DNA of 64,000 bases from Paraphoma chrysanthemicola (GCA_020744225.1 JAGMWG010000013.1:1240001-1304000), one strand, 5' to 3'; positions 44,226-55,840 are shown, counted from the first letter of the stretch. The notes: generated from the sequence alone by a model not told the origin. A program made the numbers and translations.

Positions 44226-47030
44226 TCATCGGCCAAAGTCTGTAAGTGGAGTGCACCTCCACTCCATTTGTATCCGGTCATGCATGGGATCTACAATCGC
44301 ATGGCCGTACTTCTTGCCCATGATAGCAGCGATCCACTCAACAGCTCGGCGGCGATGACCTTTGGAAGTGTACAATTCGTCTGCGTCATCTCTCTCCCAA
44401 TTAGATTTGAACAGTTCAGTAGGCACCAGATGCCGGTATTCGCCATTCTTGCTGAGCCGCTTCGCCACGACTCCAGCCAGAACTTCGCGCATGGCCTCCG
44501 GGCGCTTGAGCCGTTCAGCAACCTTGGACGCAAACCCGAGTGGTGGCTGGCGTGCAAACTCGAGGATTAGGGCAGCCATTCCGGCTGCGACAGGTGTGGC
44601 GGCAGAAGTGCCATCCATAAGCTTCCATCCCTCTTTGCTTTTCAGGTGTGGAGGGAAATCTGTGGTAATACTTTGGCCAAGAGCAGTGAAGCGATGTGTC
44701 TTGAAGTCATTATCCCGGCTGGGATTGAAGGGGAGCCATTTGCCTGCAGCAGATGCAGCATCGATGGCAATCACCCTGTCGTCTCTCGCCGGATAAGCCA
44801 TACCAGATGCAGATCCGAGACCATCGTTGGATGTGGCGGCAAAGACCAAAATGTCATGCTCATCGCACATCCGAAGTGCTGCCCGCAGTGGCTCGTGGCC
44901 GTCACCGGATTCCTGGTCCCAGCCAAAGGATAGTTTGATGATATCGACACCGGCACTGACGGCGTCCTGAATGGCCGCAGCCACAATTCTCGGTCGTATT
45001 GAATCCGTCCTACGGCGAACGATTCGATACACGAATAACCGGGCAAATGGTGTCACCTTGAGTATTATACTGGCTACCTGAGTGCCATGCCCATCGTCAT
45101 CCTCCCGTGGTCAGAGGTTGGTTTCTTTTAAATTTCGCCACTTGATGCGAGCTACCGACTTCCGAATGGTGTCCGGCGTGCCGTACCTAACTGAGTGCGC
45201 AGCCCTGGTATCTAGGACTGCAATCTTGACCTTTTCGTAGGATATTTGACGTCTTTCAAAATCACTGTTGGACGTATCATCGTACAGAAAGCCGTTATAT
45301 TTGTCCAAGAGTATCTTGGAGCTCTTGGAACCACATGTTCGCCTTTTGCCTAGACAAAAACATCAACACTGTTCATTCGTCAACAGAATGATTGAGAGAC
45401 TGACTGGACACCGCTACTGACATCAACACCCACAAGATCTCCACGTCTGGATTGCAGCCTGTTTCTCGTTCCCACTGATGAGGACCTCGTTAGTCTTTGG
45501 CCCGGTCTAAGTTGGGCTGCATCATCCAGATGTAGATTCTCATTCGAGCAAGATCTTGAGACCCGGTTTATAGGATCGACCTGATCGTACACAATGATGG
45601 GAACGTCATCGAACTCCTTGCATCGATCTGTGGAGACGTTTTCCTAAGTAGTAGTCTCCTTGGGCCACTCCGGCTCATGCAAGGGAAATGCCCCAGGCGT
45701 CGATGCAAATCTCAGATCCAGCTCACGGTCTCGTACAAGGCGCTCAATAGACTGGCAAAATTCCTCGAGATCACCTAGCTCCGTTATGTTTTCTGGTTCC
45801 GTCGCCTTTAAATGCTGATCTTCCGCCGAGGTCGATGCCATCCACGCACCAATCTGCGGTTGCTGGTCGCGGCGCTTCTGCGCCTTTTGAATTCGTTTTA
45901 GCAAAGAAATGCGGCGGTCGCTCTCTTTTCGATGTTGTTCTGCTTGTTCCCGCTTGATACGATCGGCTTCATCTTTCCTCGCCTTGTCTTCGCGGAGGCT
46001 CGCTAGTCGCTCGCGCTCTTTCCCTTTTTTTCTAGGTTCTTCTATGGTCCTTCGCTCGTACTCGACTTTTTCTTCCGCAAGTCGCTGCTCTTCTGCTTCT
46101 GCTTCCGACAATGTCCTAGACTCGGCTTCTTTTGCTAGCATGTACTCATTCTCGATTCTTACCCTCTCGATTCTTACCCTCTCAATTCTTTCCATCTTCT
46201 CTTCCTACATCATCTCTTTCTTGCTCAATCCTTTCTTGCTCGATCTTTTCTTGTTCCCTCTATTCGGCCTCTTCTTTTGCTTTCTTTTGTCCCGCTTCTA
46301 TGATCTTCAGTTTCGTATCGCAGCTGGTCAACCAGCTTTTGGTGTCCCTTGTTAACTTATCTCGATCGATTTGCTGCGCTGTCCGAGAGCTTCCACTCAA
46401 GATGGTCAAGTTCTCTTGAAGGAACGTGACCGCGTCGTCATACTTCTTGAGCTTGTAGAGCTCGACACCCAAGTTGTAACGAGCGTGGCACAGAGGGAAG
46501 TGACTTTTGCCATGAATAGGCTCATCTCTTCTTAGCGAGTAGTGATTATTGTCAACAGCCTCTCTCCTACTCATCTAGTCGCCTTCTTGAACAAATGCCA
46601 GGCAACTTCGTTTCGGTCTTCTGAATCGTCGTCCACCTGGACAACTCCGCGGCATTCCGCAATCGCGTCGTCATGCTGTCCTAACGAGGCGTAATTCTGC
46701 CGCAAGCGTCTCCGACTTTCCCATGTGTCCTCATACTGAGAACCATGGTGGAGGGACGTCAGACGCGTCACTAGATTGCGTCTGTTGGTAGTGACTGCCT
46801 CGTCAAATCTTTCTGCCTCGTGCAAGGCCATCGCGCAGCAGTTCCAAAATGTGCAGAGCGAGCTCTTGGCGATATCTGCCATTTCCTTTGGACGTTTCTT
46901 GACTTTCTATAAGATGCACTCCCGTCTTCTCAGCTGCCTGCTGCAGTACCAGTACGGCGCCATCGAAGTCGTTTCTTGTGTACAGGTCTCTGCCGTTGTT
47001 GAATAGCTTATTGGCCTCTTCCAAGTCCAT
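44226..47030 (-). pseudogene. TPR / coiled-coil / subtilisin (S8) gene, multiply broken
   Basis: Read along the minus strand: TPR-like repeats (47030-46270: EEANKLFNNGRDLYTRNDFDGAV; ALHEAERFDEAV..NYASLGQHDDAIAEC; ARYNLGVELYKLKKYDDAV), a highly charged coiled coil (46260-45720: ERIEQERIEQ, EAEAEEQRLAEEK), a linker, an intron-like gap near 45330-45400, then a peptidase S8 domain with Asp in VKIAVLDT, His in DDDGHGTQVAS and Ser in GTSAATPVAAG. Lesions are frameshifts near 46889, 46572 and 46205, and stops at 46260-46262 (TAG), 45644-45646 (TAG) and 45111-45113 (TGA). The catalytic triad is still readable. Intracellular subtilases joined to repeats are an NLR-like fungal architecture; a role in cell death or self/non-self recognition is inference. 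All three parts being one gene is supported by order and strand only. Confidence 0.7.
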
Positions 47031-47479
47031 GTCGCCACGTAACTTTCGAACTCAGGAGAGAATAGACGCTTAGAGGTTCGGTAAGCAACTTGATGAGTTC
47101 GTTATGCACGGCCCCGACTGTCGGCAGTCACACGAGTTTGTGGTGGGGGGTGTGCCTGATCATGCAGGCGGCGCAGCACTTCCCAGTGTTGTGCGTCCAG
47201 CCTGCCATTACACGCTGAGATTTGGAGTGATCTCGCCTAGGAATCCTGATGAAGTGGTTGCAGAGTCGATTGCGACCATGCAAGCTATTTTCTGCTGCAG
47301 CTTACCTACCTACCTACCCGCCTTTGGCCTCGTAGCTTCACGACGAAACGTCGAATCACGACTGGCGTAATCGACTGGCTATGCTCAATAAGTCGCAGCT
47401 TGCCACCTGTCACCTTCGCGGGTGAACCTCGCAGAATACCTTTGGTCAAATTACTCGAACCCATTGGCGCAACAACGAG

Positions 47480-47998
47480 ATATGTCATTCACGTATCAAG
47501 GAGCTTCCAGCATGCGGCAACCTGGTCTCACCAACCACAACATCGACCCCGCCACGCTCAACAGCTCAGCGCCCGTGATCCTGGTGCGTCCAAATCAAAG
47601 CTTGGTGGTGCTATCGTCGCTTCTGTCATCGGCAGTGTTCTCCTCGTTATGCTCTTTGGTTTTGTCGGCGTCGGCGCGCATTGTCGCCTTTCTCAAGTCC
47701 AAACCCGAGCCCCAGCCACAGCCCCAGCCAGGCGCACCGTTCACGAGAAGCAACAGGAAATGTTCTGATCAATGCAATGGGGATTATGGTCGAAAAGCTA
47801 AGGCCTGACGACAATGCGAAGCACGGGCTTACGGTAGAGAAATTAGAGCCAACCAAAGATATGGAGCATCAAGAGACGACTTGGGTATTCACTACGCCTA
47901 GGAAGGCACCAAAGCCAATGCCAGCATCCTGGCACTCACCGCCGGCAACGACAATCTACATGGACCAGGCGTGTTTCCCTGATGCGGCGCAGAGTTGA
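47480..47998 (+). pseudogene. Small single-pass membrane protein, possibly frameshifted
   Basis: A candidate start at 47480 (MSFTYQGASSMRQPGL, then NIDPATLNSSAP) is followed in a second frame by a strong transmembrane helix, KSKLGGAIVASVIGSVLLVMLFGFVG, and in a third frame by a protein-like cytosolic tail (NAMGIMVEKLRPDDN, TVEKLEPTKDMEHQ) ending at TGA in 47998. Two frame changes are needed, so it is decayed or mis-sequenced. The Gly-rich helix after a Ser/Thr-rich stretch is typical of fungal wall-sensor-like proteins, but nothing more specific is visible. Confidence 0.3.
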
Positions 47999-48270
47999 CG
48001 AGATGTGTATCGTTACACTGTCTCCTCAACCTGTTGGAGAATCACAATTTCTCTCTTTCCAATGCCATGGAGATTCTGGCGTGTATGTATCGAGTATTAC
48101 ATCCAGTTTCTACCTCGGCATGCACCGCAAAGCTTACGTCATCACGTGCTAGATCGCTAGTCAATCACTCCTGCAATAACTCGTGGCGGATGAAAATGTA
48201 CTTCGTAAGGAAAGCTGGCCTTTCTACCTTTAGAACTAGGGCGCAATAGAGGCTTTAGGTCTGGGGAATT

Positions 48271-48561
48271 ATGGTGACTTATGACAGCTGCTTGACGCAG
48301 TACCGGGGAGGCAAACCATGCCTCGGGCCTGCCGACTGCAGGTCGTGTCCTGCAAGCTGCAAGCTGGCCGTGTAAAAGCAGCTACGCGATGATATGCCAG
48401 GCTACATCACCAAGCTTGAGGCGGCATGGGCCCGCGCACGAAATTGGCCGAAACCAAGGTGGAACGCGGCCGATACTCCTACACCAGCTATACCTACTCC
48501 TACGCCTTCGGTCGCTACGCCTACGCCTTCAATTGTTACTCTTACACCTCTCAGCCCGTAG
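48271..48561 (+). pseudogene. Cys-rich, Thr/Pro-tailed small ORF with in-frame TAA
   Basis: From ATG at 48271 the frame gives a Cys-rich segment (YDSCLTQYRGGKPCLGP, then DCRSCPASCKL), meets TAA at 48373-48375, and continues as DDMPGYITKLEAAWARARN and a TPTP-rich tail to TAG at 48559. CAA to TAA would explain the stop. No signal peptide is visible, so the true 5' end is unknown. It may be a remnant of a secreted or wall protein; the imperfect trinucleotide repeat in the tail (about 48473-48548) is visible by eye. Weak call. Confidence 0.25.
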
Positions 48562-48829
48562 ACGCTGAGTGTAGGTTGATGTGTTTAGCAATTGACTGCT
48601 TGAAGGATATCGATCGTTTGATATTTGGCCACATTCAATTCTATTTGTTGTTTTGATTAGGTTCTTGTCCCTGATGAAATACTCATGTACGGAGTCTACA
48701 ACCTGTAGTCACAGACAATGGATAGTTGAAGCCAACCCTAGTATTTTTATGTACTCTTTCAAGGTCTCTACTACTGAATAAAAGTAGGACACATGGGATA
48801 ATTTAGCCAGCATTAATAATGGCATGAGA

Positions 48830-50506
48830 TTACCACCGAGTTGCATGGCCATGCAAGTCACGGCGATCCGGGGTGTAGTGTTCAAAATAGTTCCGCGTCA
48901 CCAGCGCGCTGCCATATTCCTCGTCAACCCAATCTTCCTGCATATCCTCTTCGATCCTGTAGCTTCCAATCTGTCGGAACGCAGCATGCAGCTCCTCACT
49001 CGGACGCCAATTTCCAACTCTCCACCAGATTCGCCTTGTTTGACGATCTTTGTTTTTGTTTATACCACCAGAAAAAGGCCAGTGTACTTCTGAAGTTTCA
49101 TACGCAAAACCCCACGCGATATATCCTTTGTAGAATTCATGCGGTGGTTGATAGTAATCGAGCGTAGGGACTATTTCATCGTCGCATCCTGGATCAAACC
49201 TCAAAGGGGACCATAGAACGGCCAGATCCAGTTTTGGCATACATGCTGCTGCTTTGGCAAAGCTCTCTAGGAATGGCACCAGCACTGCTTCATTTGGCGA
49301 AATCCGGAACTGGCAATCGCCCCATGATTCGAAACACCTGTCACTTTCGTACACATCGTAGCAATCTGTCATCACCTCGTTTTGCGTCTTGGGCGGGTAA
49401 TGGGTCCCGTTGATGTCGTGTCCGACTAAATCGTGTCCTTCGCCGCCCGGACCTTCAAAGTACCAAGCGCCAGATGGTGACACCATGTGGAACATGAGGT
49501 GTAGACTTTCAAGATTCGGCCAATGCGGTGTTGAATCATCGTGTGGCCAGAACAGTGTACCATCGACCTGAGCGCGCAATGTCAATTGCTTCAGGTGATA
49601 GGATAGGATGCGGAGGCTAGAGCTGTAAGGGTCTCTCGATAGCGGGCTGATCATATCTGGCATACTCTTTCGTTGATGCAGACGGTCTGCGAAGTACGCA
49701 GCTTCCCGGCATATGAAATCCAGCTCAACTGTTTGAAGACTGGGTGCCACACCCATCTCAATGGACCTGCCGAACTGATGTCTCGTGTCTCTTCTTGGGC
49801 CGTCGTATTCCCTAATAAATAGGCTCGCGTCTTCATCCGAGTATACAGGATTCCATTCGTCTTGTCCTACGCGACATTCAAGATGATTCAGGTTCGGTAA
49901 TTTCTTGGTGACATCGATCATGATACGACAGTCAAGCTTGGCCCCTGAACGTTGGGTCGTTACACCCAGAGAAGTGACTGACCTCACTTGTGGAAGGTTT
50001 CCGGGCTCGAGTAGGTAGGTACGCCACTGGGAACACTGTCTATGCATACAGTAAATGTAGGTCTCATCCAGATCACTTGTCACGTCTATCGTGAGGTGAT
50101 ATTCGCCGCGGTTTCTATTACCTGCACGCTGTTCCATAGCCTGGAGATTCTCAAACATTGTCCGAACTTGCTCGGTGAACGCAGTGTCTCTCCGATGGCG
50201 TTCTTCAGGACTCTCGCAGCAACCACGAGGTTCTCCGTCAGAATCTGGAGAAACAATGTCTGGACCTGGAAGACGAATTTCGTATTCGACTCTTTCAAGA
50301 AAGCGAAGGCGAAATCCTGAGTATTGTTTAACGAACTCATCGAGATCGTTTTTGTTGCTTATTTGGCATCGGTCCGCTTTTTGCTTCTTAGCCTGATCCT
50401 CGGCAGATTTGCGGAATGTTTTGGAGACATAAGAGACTCTGCAAAGATCGTCTTGGAAAAGATAATCACATATTTGGTCGTGTACCTCTTGAGGTAGTCG
50501 GCTCAT
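48830..50506 (-). CDS. F-box protein
   Basis: An intronless gene of 558 residues. The N-terminus, SRLPQEVHDQICDYLFQDDLCRVSYVSKTFRKSAE, is an F-box: LPxEV, I..YL, DL...S.VSK. The remainder has a leucine-spaced pattern (LPNLNHLECRV, APSLQTVELDFICREAAYF, LRILSYHLKQLTLRAQ, WPNLESLHLMFHMV) like divergent leucine-rich repeats, then a Trp-rich C-terminus. F-box proteins bring substrates to SCF ubiquitin ligases through Skp1. It is intact, unlike the F-box-like relics at 13.4 and 17.4 kb. The substrate is unknown. Confidence 0.75.
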   Translation of the reverse strand: MSRLPQEVHDQICDYLFQDDLCRVSYVSKTFRKSAEDQAKKQKADRCQISNKNDLDEFVKQYSGFRLRFLERVEYEIRLPGPDIVSPDSDGEPRGCCESPEERHRRDTAFTEQVRTMFENLQAMEQRAGNRNRGEYHLTIDVTSDLDETYIYCMHRQCSQWRTYLLEPGNLPQVRSVTSLGVTTQRSGAKLDCRIMIDVTKKLPNLNHLECRVGQDEWNPVYSDEDASLFIREYDGPRRDTRHQFGRSIEMGVAPSLQTVELDFICREAAYFADRLHQRKSMPDMISPLSRDPYSSSLRILSYHLKQLTLRAQVDGTLFWPHDDSTPHWPNLESLHLMFHMVSPSGAWYFEGPGGEGHDLVGHDINGTHYPPKTQNEVMTDCYDVYESDRCFESWGDCQFRISPNEAVLVPFLESFAKAAACMPKLDLAVLWSPLRFDPGCDDEIVPTLDYYQPPHEFYKGYIAWGFAYETSEVHWPFSGGINKNKDRQTRRIWWRVGNWRPSEELHAAFRQIGSYRIEEDMQEDWVDEEYGSALVTRNYFEHYTPDRRDLHGHATRW

Positions 50507-50928
50507 TTCAGTGATTAGCGACGGATGTAAAGGAGACGGCGAATGTCTTTTCCGTCCACGTATGATGTCAACCTTGGAATCGAGGGACAGGCGCTAGGAT
50601 TGGCAGTCGGCGGAACGAATGTGCAAATCAGGTTGACTACACTTTCCATTGGAACAGATCAACAAACCTTATACAAACTACGAAGGCATCCATTGCGGCA
50701 CAGTACTCTGACAGCGTGCTTGTGGAGACAAGCAGGCGCAGTTGCCTGCGTCGGCGCTTATGCCAATGAGCTTCCCCACTAATCGAAGCGCCAAGACCGA
50801 AGCGATCATCTACCAGGGTTCGTTGTGCAATCAGAGCATGGGCCAAGTGGTAGCAGCAACAGCACGCCGCACGCCTCTCCACGGCATCAAACGTGCCATC
50901 TGGTCGCATCCGATCGAGCCATTGCCCC

Positions 50929-52551
50929 TCAAGCCCCATAAACCCTTACACCCCCAAAATATGTTGCAGCAACAGCAGCCTTGAGCAACTCTTCTCCGCT
51001 CCAGGCCATGTCTACGACTACGAAATCGGCCATTTTCCCAATTTGCAGACTTCCTACTCTTTTGTCGGCAAAGCATGAGAAAGCCGCTCCACTCGTCGCA
51101 GCTGCCACAGCTTGTACCAGGTCGAGCCTGAAATTTGCATTTACTGGAGCATCCGCTGCATCAGGCTGCTTCGCCGACTTGCGCGTCGTGGCCACGTACA
51201 AGTTTGGGAGCGGAGCATAAGGAGCAGTCGGAGAATCGGACCCGATTGCAAGCGGTGCGCCGTGGTCTGCAAAGTCGGAGTAGGCAAATGCGCGCTTCAA
51301 TCGCTCGGGACCAAGCAATTTTGGCCATGCTCGCAAGATGGAGGGATCAGAGTGCACAGGCTGGATACTTGCGGTGATGCCCAGCTCACCAAGCCTCTTT
51401 GCATCCTCTGGCGCTGTCAATTCCAAATGCTCAATGCGATGACGCTGGCCTGGCTTCCCGTGCTTTTCGAGCACATTGACCGCATTGTGAACAGCTTGGT
51501 CTCCTATGGCGTGCAAGGCACACTGCAATCCTGCATCACAGGCCTTTTTTACAACCGCATCCAGCATCTCGGGCGTCCAAATTGGTCCCTCAAAGTGAGC
51601 ATTGGATGTGTAGGGCTCAGCCAATGCTGCCGTGCACGCGTCAATGACGCCATCGCAAATGATCTTGATGCCCACAACCCTAAGGTCGGGGCTCGTGTCA
51701 TTGTTGTATTGCCTGTTCAGCTCAATTGCTCGCTGGACCTGTCTCAAGCGATGCTCTTCTCCATCACCCGGGTTGATGCACCAGTGGGCCGCAACTCGCA
51801 ATGGCAACGAGCCTCCTTGGGCTTTTTGAAGTGCGAGAATGGCTTCCCACGCGTTATCATCCATTGCCATGTCGATGCAGCCCGTACATCCCACGGCGTG
51901 ATAGGCTTGGATGGCAGCTCTTAGGGCGGACATTTTGTCTTCGAGTGGCAAGACTTGGGCAAGATATGGCCATACAATCAAAAGAATGCAAGCCTCGCTT
52001 AACAACCCTGAAGCGTTTCCATTCGCATCGCGCTCAATGGTTCCGCCTGCAGGATTTTCCATTTCTTGCACACCCAGCTCTTTCAACGCGGCACTGTTGC
52101 ACCAGCATGAATGAAGGTCCTTGGAGTCGATGTATACTGGTCGCGGATCTAGGTCGTCCAACATGCTCGCCTTTGCTTCGCCATCAGTCATGCTATGCAT
52201 CCATCCCGAGCAGAGTATGCGCTCCTTTTCCGGGTGGGCTTTCGCATATAAAGTGATTCGAGCGCGGATGTCGGCCAGATCTTTGCTGCCATCGAGTTGA
52301 ACTTTGTTGAGCGATTGGCCAAGAAGTAAAAAGTGCATGTGCGCATCGATGAAACCAGGGAGAACATGCTTTCCACCAAGATCTCTCACTTCGCATCCGG
52401 CTTCGCGATGAGTTTGTACTGCAGCATCGTCGGAACTCCCCACGTGGGTAATTTTCCCGTCTTGGATGACAAGGGTGTCAAGGAACTGTGATGCAGACTT
52501 TGGACCAACGTTCTGGAAGACGCGACCGTTGGTGAAGATGGTCGCACTCAT
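50929..52551 (-). CDS. YtcJ-like metal-dependent amidohydrolase
   Basis: An intronless gene of 540 residues, the usual length for amidohydrolase family 3. The metal-binding H-x-H is His71 and His73 in GFIDAHMHF. Further family marks are the N-terminal TIFTNGRVFQ strand, LHSCWCNSAALKELG, ALHAIGDQAVHNAV, HRIEHLEL and IGSDSPTAPYAPL, which carry the remaining metal and catalytic residues. There is no signal peptide, so it is probably cytosolic. The family hydrolyses amides, formyl groups or cyclic amides; the substrate is not predictable. The start at 52551 fits family N-termini. Neighbouring F-box and GH51 genes give no pathway hint. Confidence 0.93.
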   Translation of the reverse strand: MSATIFTNGRVFQNVGPKSASQFLDTLVIQDGKITHVGSSDDAAVQTHREAGCEVRDLGGKHVLPGFIDAHMHFLLLGQSLNKVQLDGSKDLADIRARITLYAKAHPEKERILCSGWMHSMTDGEAKASMLDDLDPRPVYIDSKDLHSCWCNSAALKELGVQEMENPAGGTIERDANGNASGLLSEACILLIVWPYLAQVLPLEDKMSALRAAIQAYHAVGCTGCIDMAMDDNAWEAILALQKAQGGSLPLRVAAHWCINPGDGEEHRLRQVQRAIELNRQYNNDTSPDLRVVGIKIICDGVIDACTAALAEPYTSNAHFEGPIWTPEMLDAVVKKACDAGLQCALHAIGDQAVHNAVNVLEKHGKPGQRHRIEHLELTAPEDAKRLGELGITASIQPVHSDPSILRAWPKLLGPERLKRAFAYSDFADHGAPLAIGSDSPTAPYAPLPNLYVATTRKSAKQPDAADAPVNANFRLDLVQAVAAATSGAAFSCFADKRVGSLQIGKMADFVVVDMAWSGEELLKAAVAATYFGGVRVYGA

Positions 52552-53296
52552 CGTTGCTCGGTTTTGCGCATGCAGGTGTTGTGTGATGTGACTCTTGGAG
52601 GGGCATCGTTCCCGATCGAGGTAACGTTAGATCCGACACCGGAGATCCGAGGTTCGGCCGCCGCTTCCTTTGCACGTGATGACTAAATCCCCTCCCATTC
52701 CGTCCCCACCTCCACCGGAAGGTTGTAAATGCCCAGCAATGCGCGTCGTCGATGATTTCCGTTTGCCCTTGGTCCGCTGATAGCATATATTCGAGCATGT
52801 CACTGCCGTACCTCGGTCTACGAAATCAGGCTCGACTGGCGGAAGCCATGCCCTCGGTGGCAAGCTTCCGCAGCATGCAGCACTCGTACTACCGAAACGC
52901 CATTGCGGCGGGCTGAAAAATGTCCGGCGTGGCTGGAAGCTTAATAGCGGTCCGACGCCTCGTTCGGGAGGTTGCATCCTTCGAGGAGGGGTTGACATGG
53001 ATCAAGAAGCACCGGTAATTCTTCCGCCCCAGGAACACGACAATTCCTCCAATTGCCACTCTCGCCAAATGGCCAGGGACGCAGGAGTGACGTCCAATAT
53101 CCGGGGTTTTCGCCGATGCGCTACACTTGGACCAGGGAGCATCTTGGAGAGCGTGTGGAGATCGCTGCTCGATGACCCGTGGCCAAGACGAAGTGGTTAA
53201 TGAAACGGCTGATGTTGATGGCTTTTGGAAAAGTATATAAAATGTGATGTACGTGTGCTACAATATGCGGTAGCACTGCTCGACCCATTAGACAAG
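52552..53296. promoter_or_regulatory. Intergenic with TATA box for the arabinofuranosidase
   Basis: A divergent promoter region of 745 bp without a gene. TATATAAA at 53234-53241 lies 56 bp before the ATG at 53297. Confidence 0.55.
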
Positions 53297-55546
53297 ATGG
53301 CAATTATTGGTAAGGCGCTCGTGGCAGCATCCTGCATGGCATCGGCCCTTGCGGTCGATTTAGTCGTCCAATCCACCGGTGGCAATGTTACTGGGAGGTT
53401 TGGCCACCCATACGGCTATGGCTTCCTTCACGAGGTATGTTCCTTCATCCTTGCGATTCTTTCATGTTCTGCAGAAACTCGGTGCCCTACTTCCCGCCAG
53501 TAGCATGTATACTATAAGGATTGTTGGAAAGACCTCTACTAACACAGAAACAGGACATCAACAATTCTGGAGATGGCGGCATCTACGCCGAGTTGATTCA
53601 GAATCGCGCGTTCCAATACAGCAAGCAGTTTCCTGTCTCCACTGCCCACTACTTTTCCATCAATGGGGCCAGCCTCAGCATCCAGGAACTGGATACTCCG
53701 CTTTCCAAGGCATTGCCAGCGTCCATGCGCGTAGCATCGAGCAACAGTACAGGCAAGGTTGGCTTCAAGAATGAGGGATACTGGGGAATCGATGTGCGGC
53801 AGCAAAAGTATACTGGATCCTTTTGGGTTCATGGCGCATACGAGGGTTCGTTTACAGCTGCTCTCGAGTCGAACCTCACAAGCGATGTCTTTGCTTCGGT
53901 GGAAATTCCCTCCAAGTGTGTCGCGGGAGAGTGGACCGAGCACACATTCGAGCTTGTCCCGGAAAAGGATGCGCCCAACTCAAACAATACGCTGTCCATT
54001 TACTTTGACCCCAAGGGTACTTCAGGCGGCGCGCTGGACTTTAACCTGATTAGCCTGTTCCCACCTACCTTTAAAAACCGCAAGAATGGTCTCCGGGTGG
54101 ACCTTGCGCAGGCTCTTTATGAAATGAACCCGGTATGTTGAAACAGCTCTGGTATCGTCACGATACATACTAAATTGTTCACTAGCATTTCCTTCGCTTC
54201 CCGGGAGGCAACATGCTCGAGGGCTTGACTTTGGATACATACTGGGACTGGAAGGACTCGATTGGTCCTCTCAAAGACCGCCCAGGTTTCCAGGGCGTCT
54301 GGGGATATCAGCAAACACACGGTCTAGGAATGATGGAGTACCTCGAATGGGCCGAAGACATGGATCTGCAAATTGGTAAGACTATTCTCTCAATAACTAG
54401 AGAAGTGCGCTGACATTTATAGTGATTGGTGTCTTCGCCGGTCTTGCGCTCGACGGGAATTACACGAGTCAAGAGGAACTACAACCCTTTATTGACGACG
54501 CTCTTGCCGAAATCGAGTTTGTTCGCGGTCCCGCAGATTCCAAGTGGGGTAGCGTCCGCGCATCTCTGGGCCACCCGGAACCCTTTGAGCTCAACTATGT
54601 TGAAGTCGGAAACGAAGACTGGCTCGCCGGATACCCGGGCGGCTGGGAATCATACCGCCAGTACCGCTTCCCATTGTTCCACGATGCGATCAAGGCTGCG
54701 TACCCAGAAATCACCGTGATTGCGTCTAGTGCGACGAGCGATCCTGCGGGCGAGCCTCCCATTAACGGACCCAATACCGTCAATGGACTAGAGTTTCCTG
54801 CCGACTCCCTCGGTGATTACCATCCGTATCGTGAGCCCGATGACCTAGTCGCAGAATTTAACCGCTTCGACAACGATATTGGCCACATTGTTGGTGAAGT
54901 TGCGGCAACACACGTAAACGGCGGTATTCGCTGGGCAGGTGCCCTTAACCCGTACCCCTGGTGGATTGGCGCTGTTGGCGAAGCCGTCTCCCTAATTGGA
55001 TACGAGCGCAACTCTGATCGCATTCCTGGTACATTCTATGCGCCCGTCATGAAGAATGAGAATCGCTTCCAGTGGCCCATTACGTTGCTGCAATACACTG
55101 CCGACTCGAAGCAGACCACCAGGGCTGTGACATGGTACTGCTGGAGTCTGTTTGCGCATCACCCCATCACGCACACGCTACCCGCGTCTTCAAACAGCTC
55201 GCTCGGTCCAGTCTACTGGGGCGCAGGCAAGGACGAGAACCGTAATGGGGCTTTTGTTGCCAAGCTTGCGACCTACAATACCACGGACGGCAACCCGGTG
55301 CCTGTTTCAGTGCACTTTCAGGGTGTGTCTCCGGGTACCAAGGCGCAATTGACCTTGTTGACCAATCCCGGCGGCGATCCGTATGGCTACAACGACCCGC
55401 GCACTGGGGTCAACATTGTTGATACCGAGACCAGCATCCTGGAGGCGGGCATCAGCGGAGCATTCGAGTTTAGCATGCCGCAATTGAGTGTTGCAGTATT
55501 GGACACGGAGGTGGGAAGCTATAACGGTACCTACAAGAAGTGGTGA
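53297..55546 (+). CDS. GH51 alpha-L-arabinofuranosidase, secreted
   Basis: Four exons, 53297-53434, 53554-54132, 54186-54375 and 54423-55546, with introns of 119, 53 and 47 bp, encode 676 residues. The signal peptide is about residues 1-19 (MAIIGKALVAASCMASALA). A CBM4_9-like beta-sandwich (residues about 70-215) precedes the barrel. HFLRFPGGNMLEG and YVEVGNEDW carry family motifs; Glu367 in GNED is the acid/base and Glu461 in HIVGEVA the nucleophile. The long C-terminal beta domain is complete. The enzyme removes arabinose from arabinoxylan and arabinan, complementing the GH11 xylanase at 16.1 kb and the CE1 esterase at 60.7 kb. Intron 1 is longer than usual for this window. Confidence 0.93.
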
Positions 55547-55840
55547 GCGCGAAAGCGAGCGATTCGGAAGCTGTACTATACATGTAGTCTAAAAGAAACT
55601 CCATCTAGACTTGTCATGTTTGGCAATTTGACAATCTCAAACTCGATTGAACCAAAAGAGCTGGATCTATTTTATTTCGAGCGTCTAATTGGCGGCCACC
55701 CTATTCTTCCTCCGTGTCTGAAATCAATCTTGCTGTCCATTCGAGCCACTCTATGCCTTCCAAACCCAATCTAGTCTAGGCGCACTGGTGGAGCATTCCA
55801 AGTTTTTCTAAAATCTCCATCAATGCCACAGCGCAAGACC

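Noticed and set aside
47300..47325. Short tacc tandem repeat
   Set aside because: Only a few units; ordinary microsatellite with no sign of CRISPR-like or functional structure.
17779..48375. Reassigned stop codon (TAG/TAA read as Gln) as explanation for the in-frame stops
   Set aside because: Intact genes in the same window end in TAG and TAA, and the affected genes also carry frameshifts, so decay is simpler.
51112..51924. Plus-strand frame of 270 residues
   Set aside because: Opposite the amidohydrolase, without motifs.
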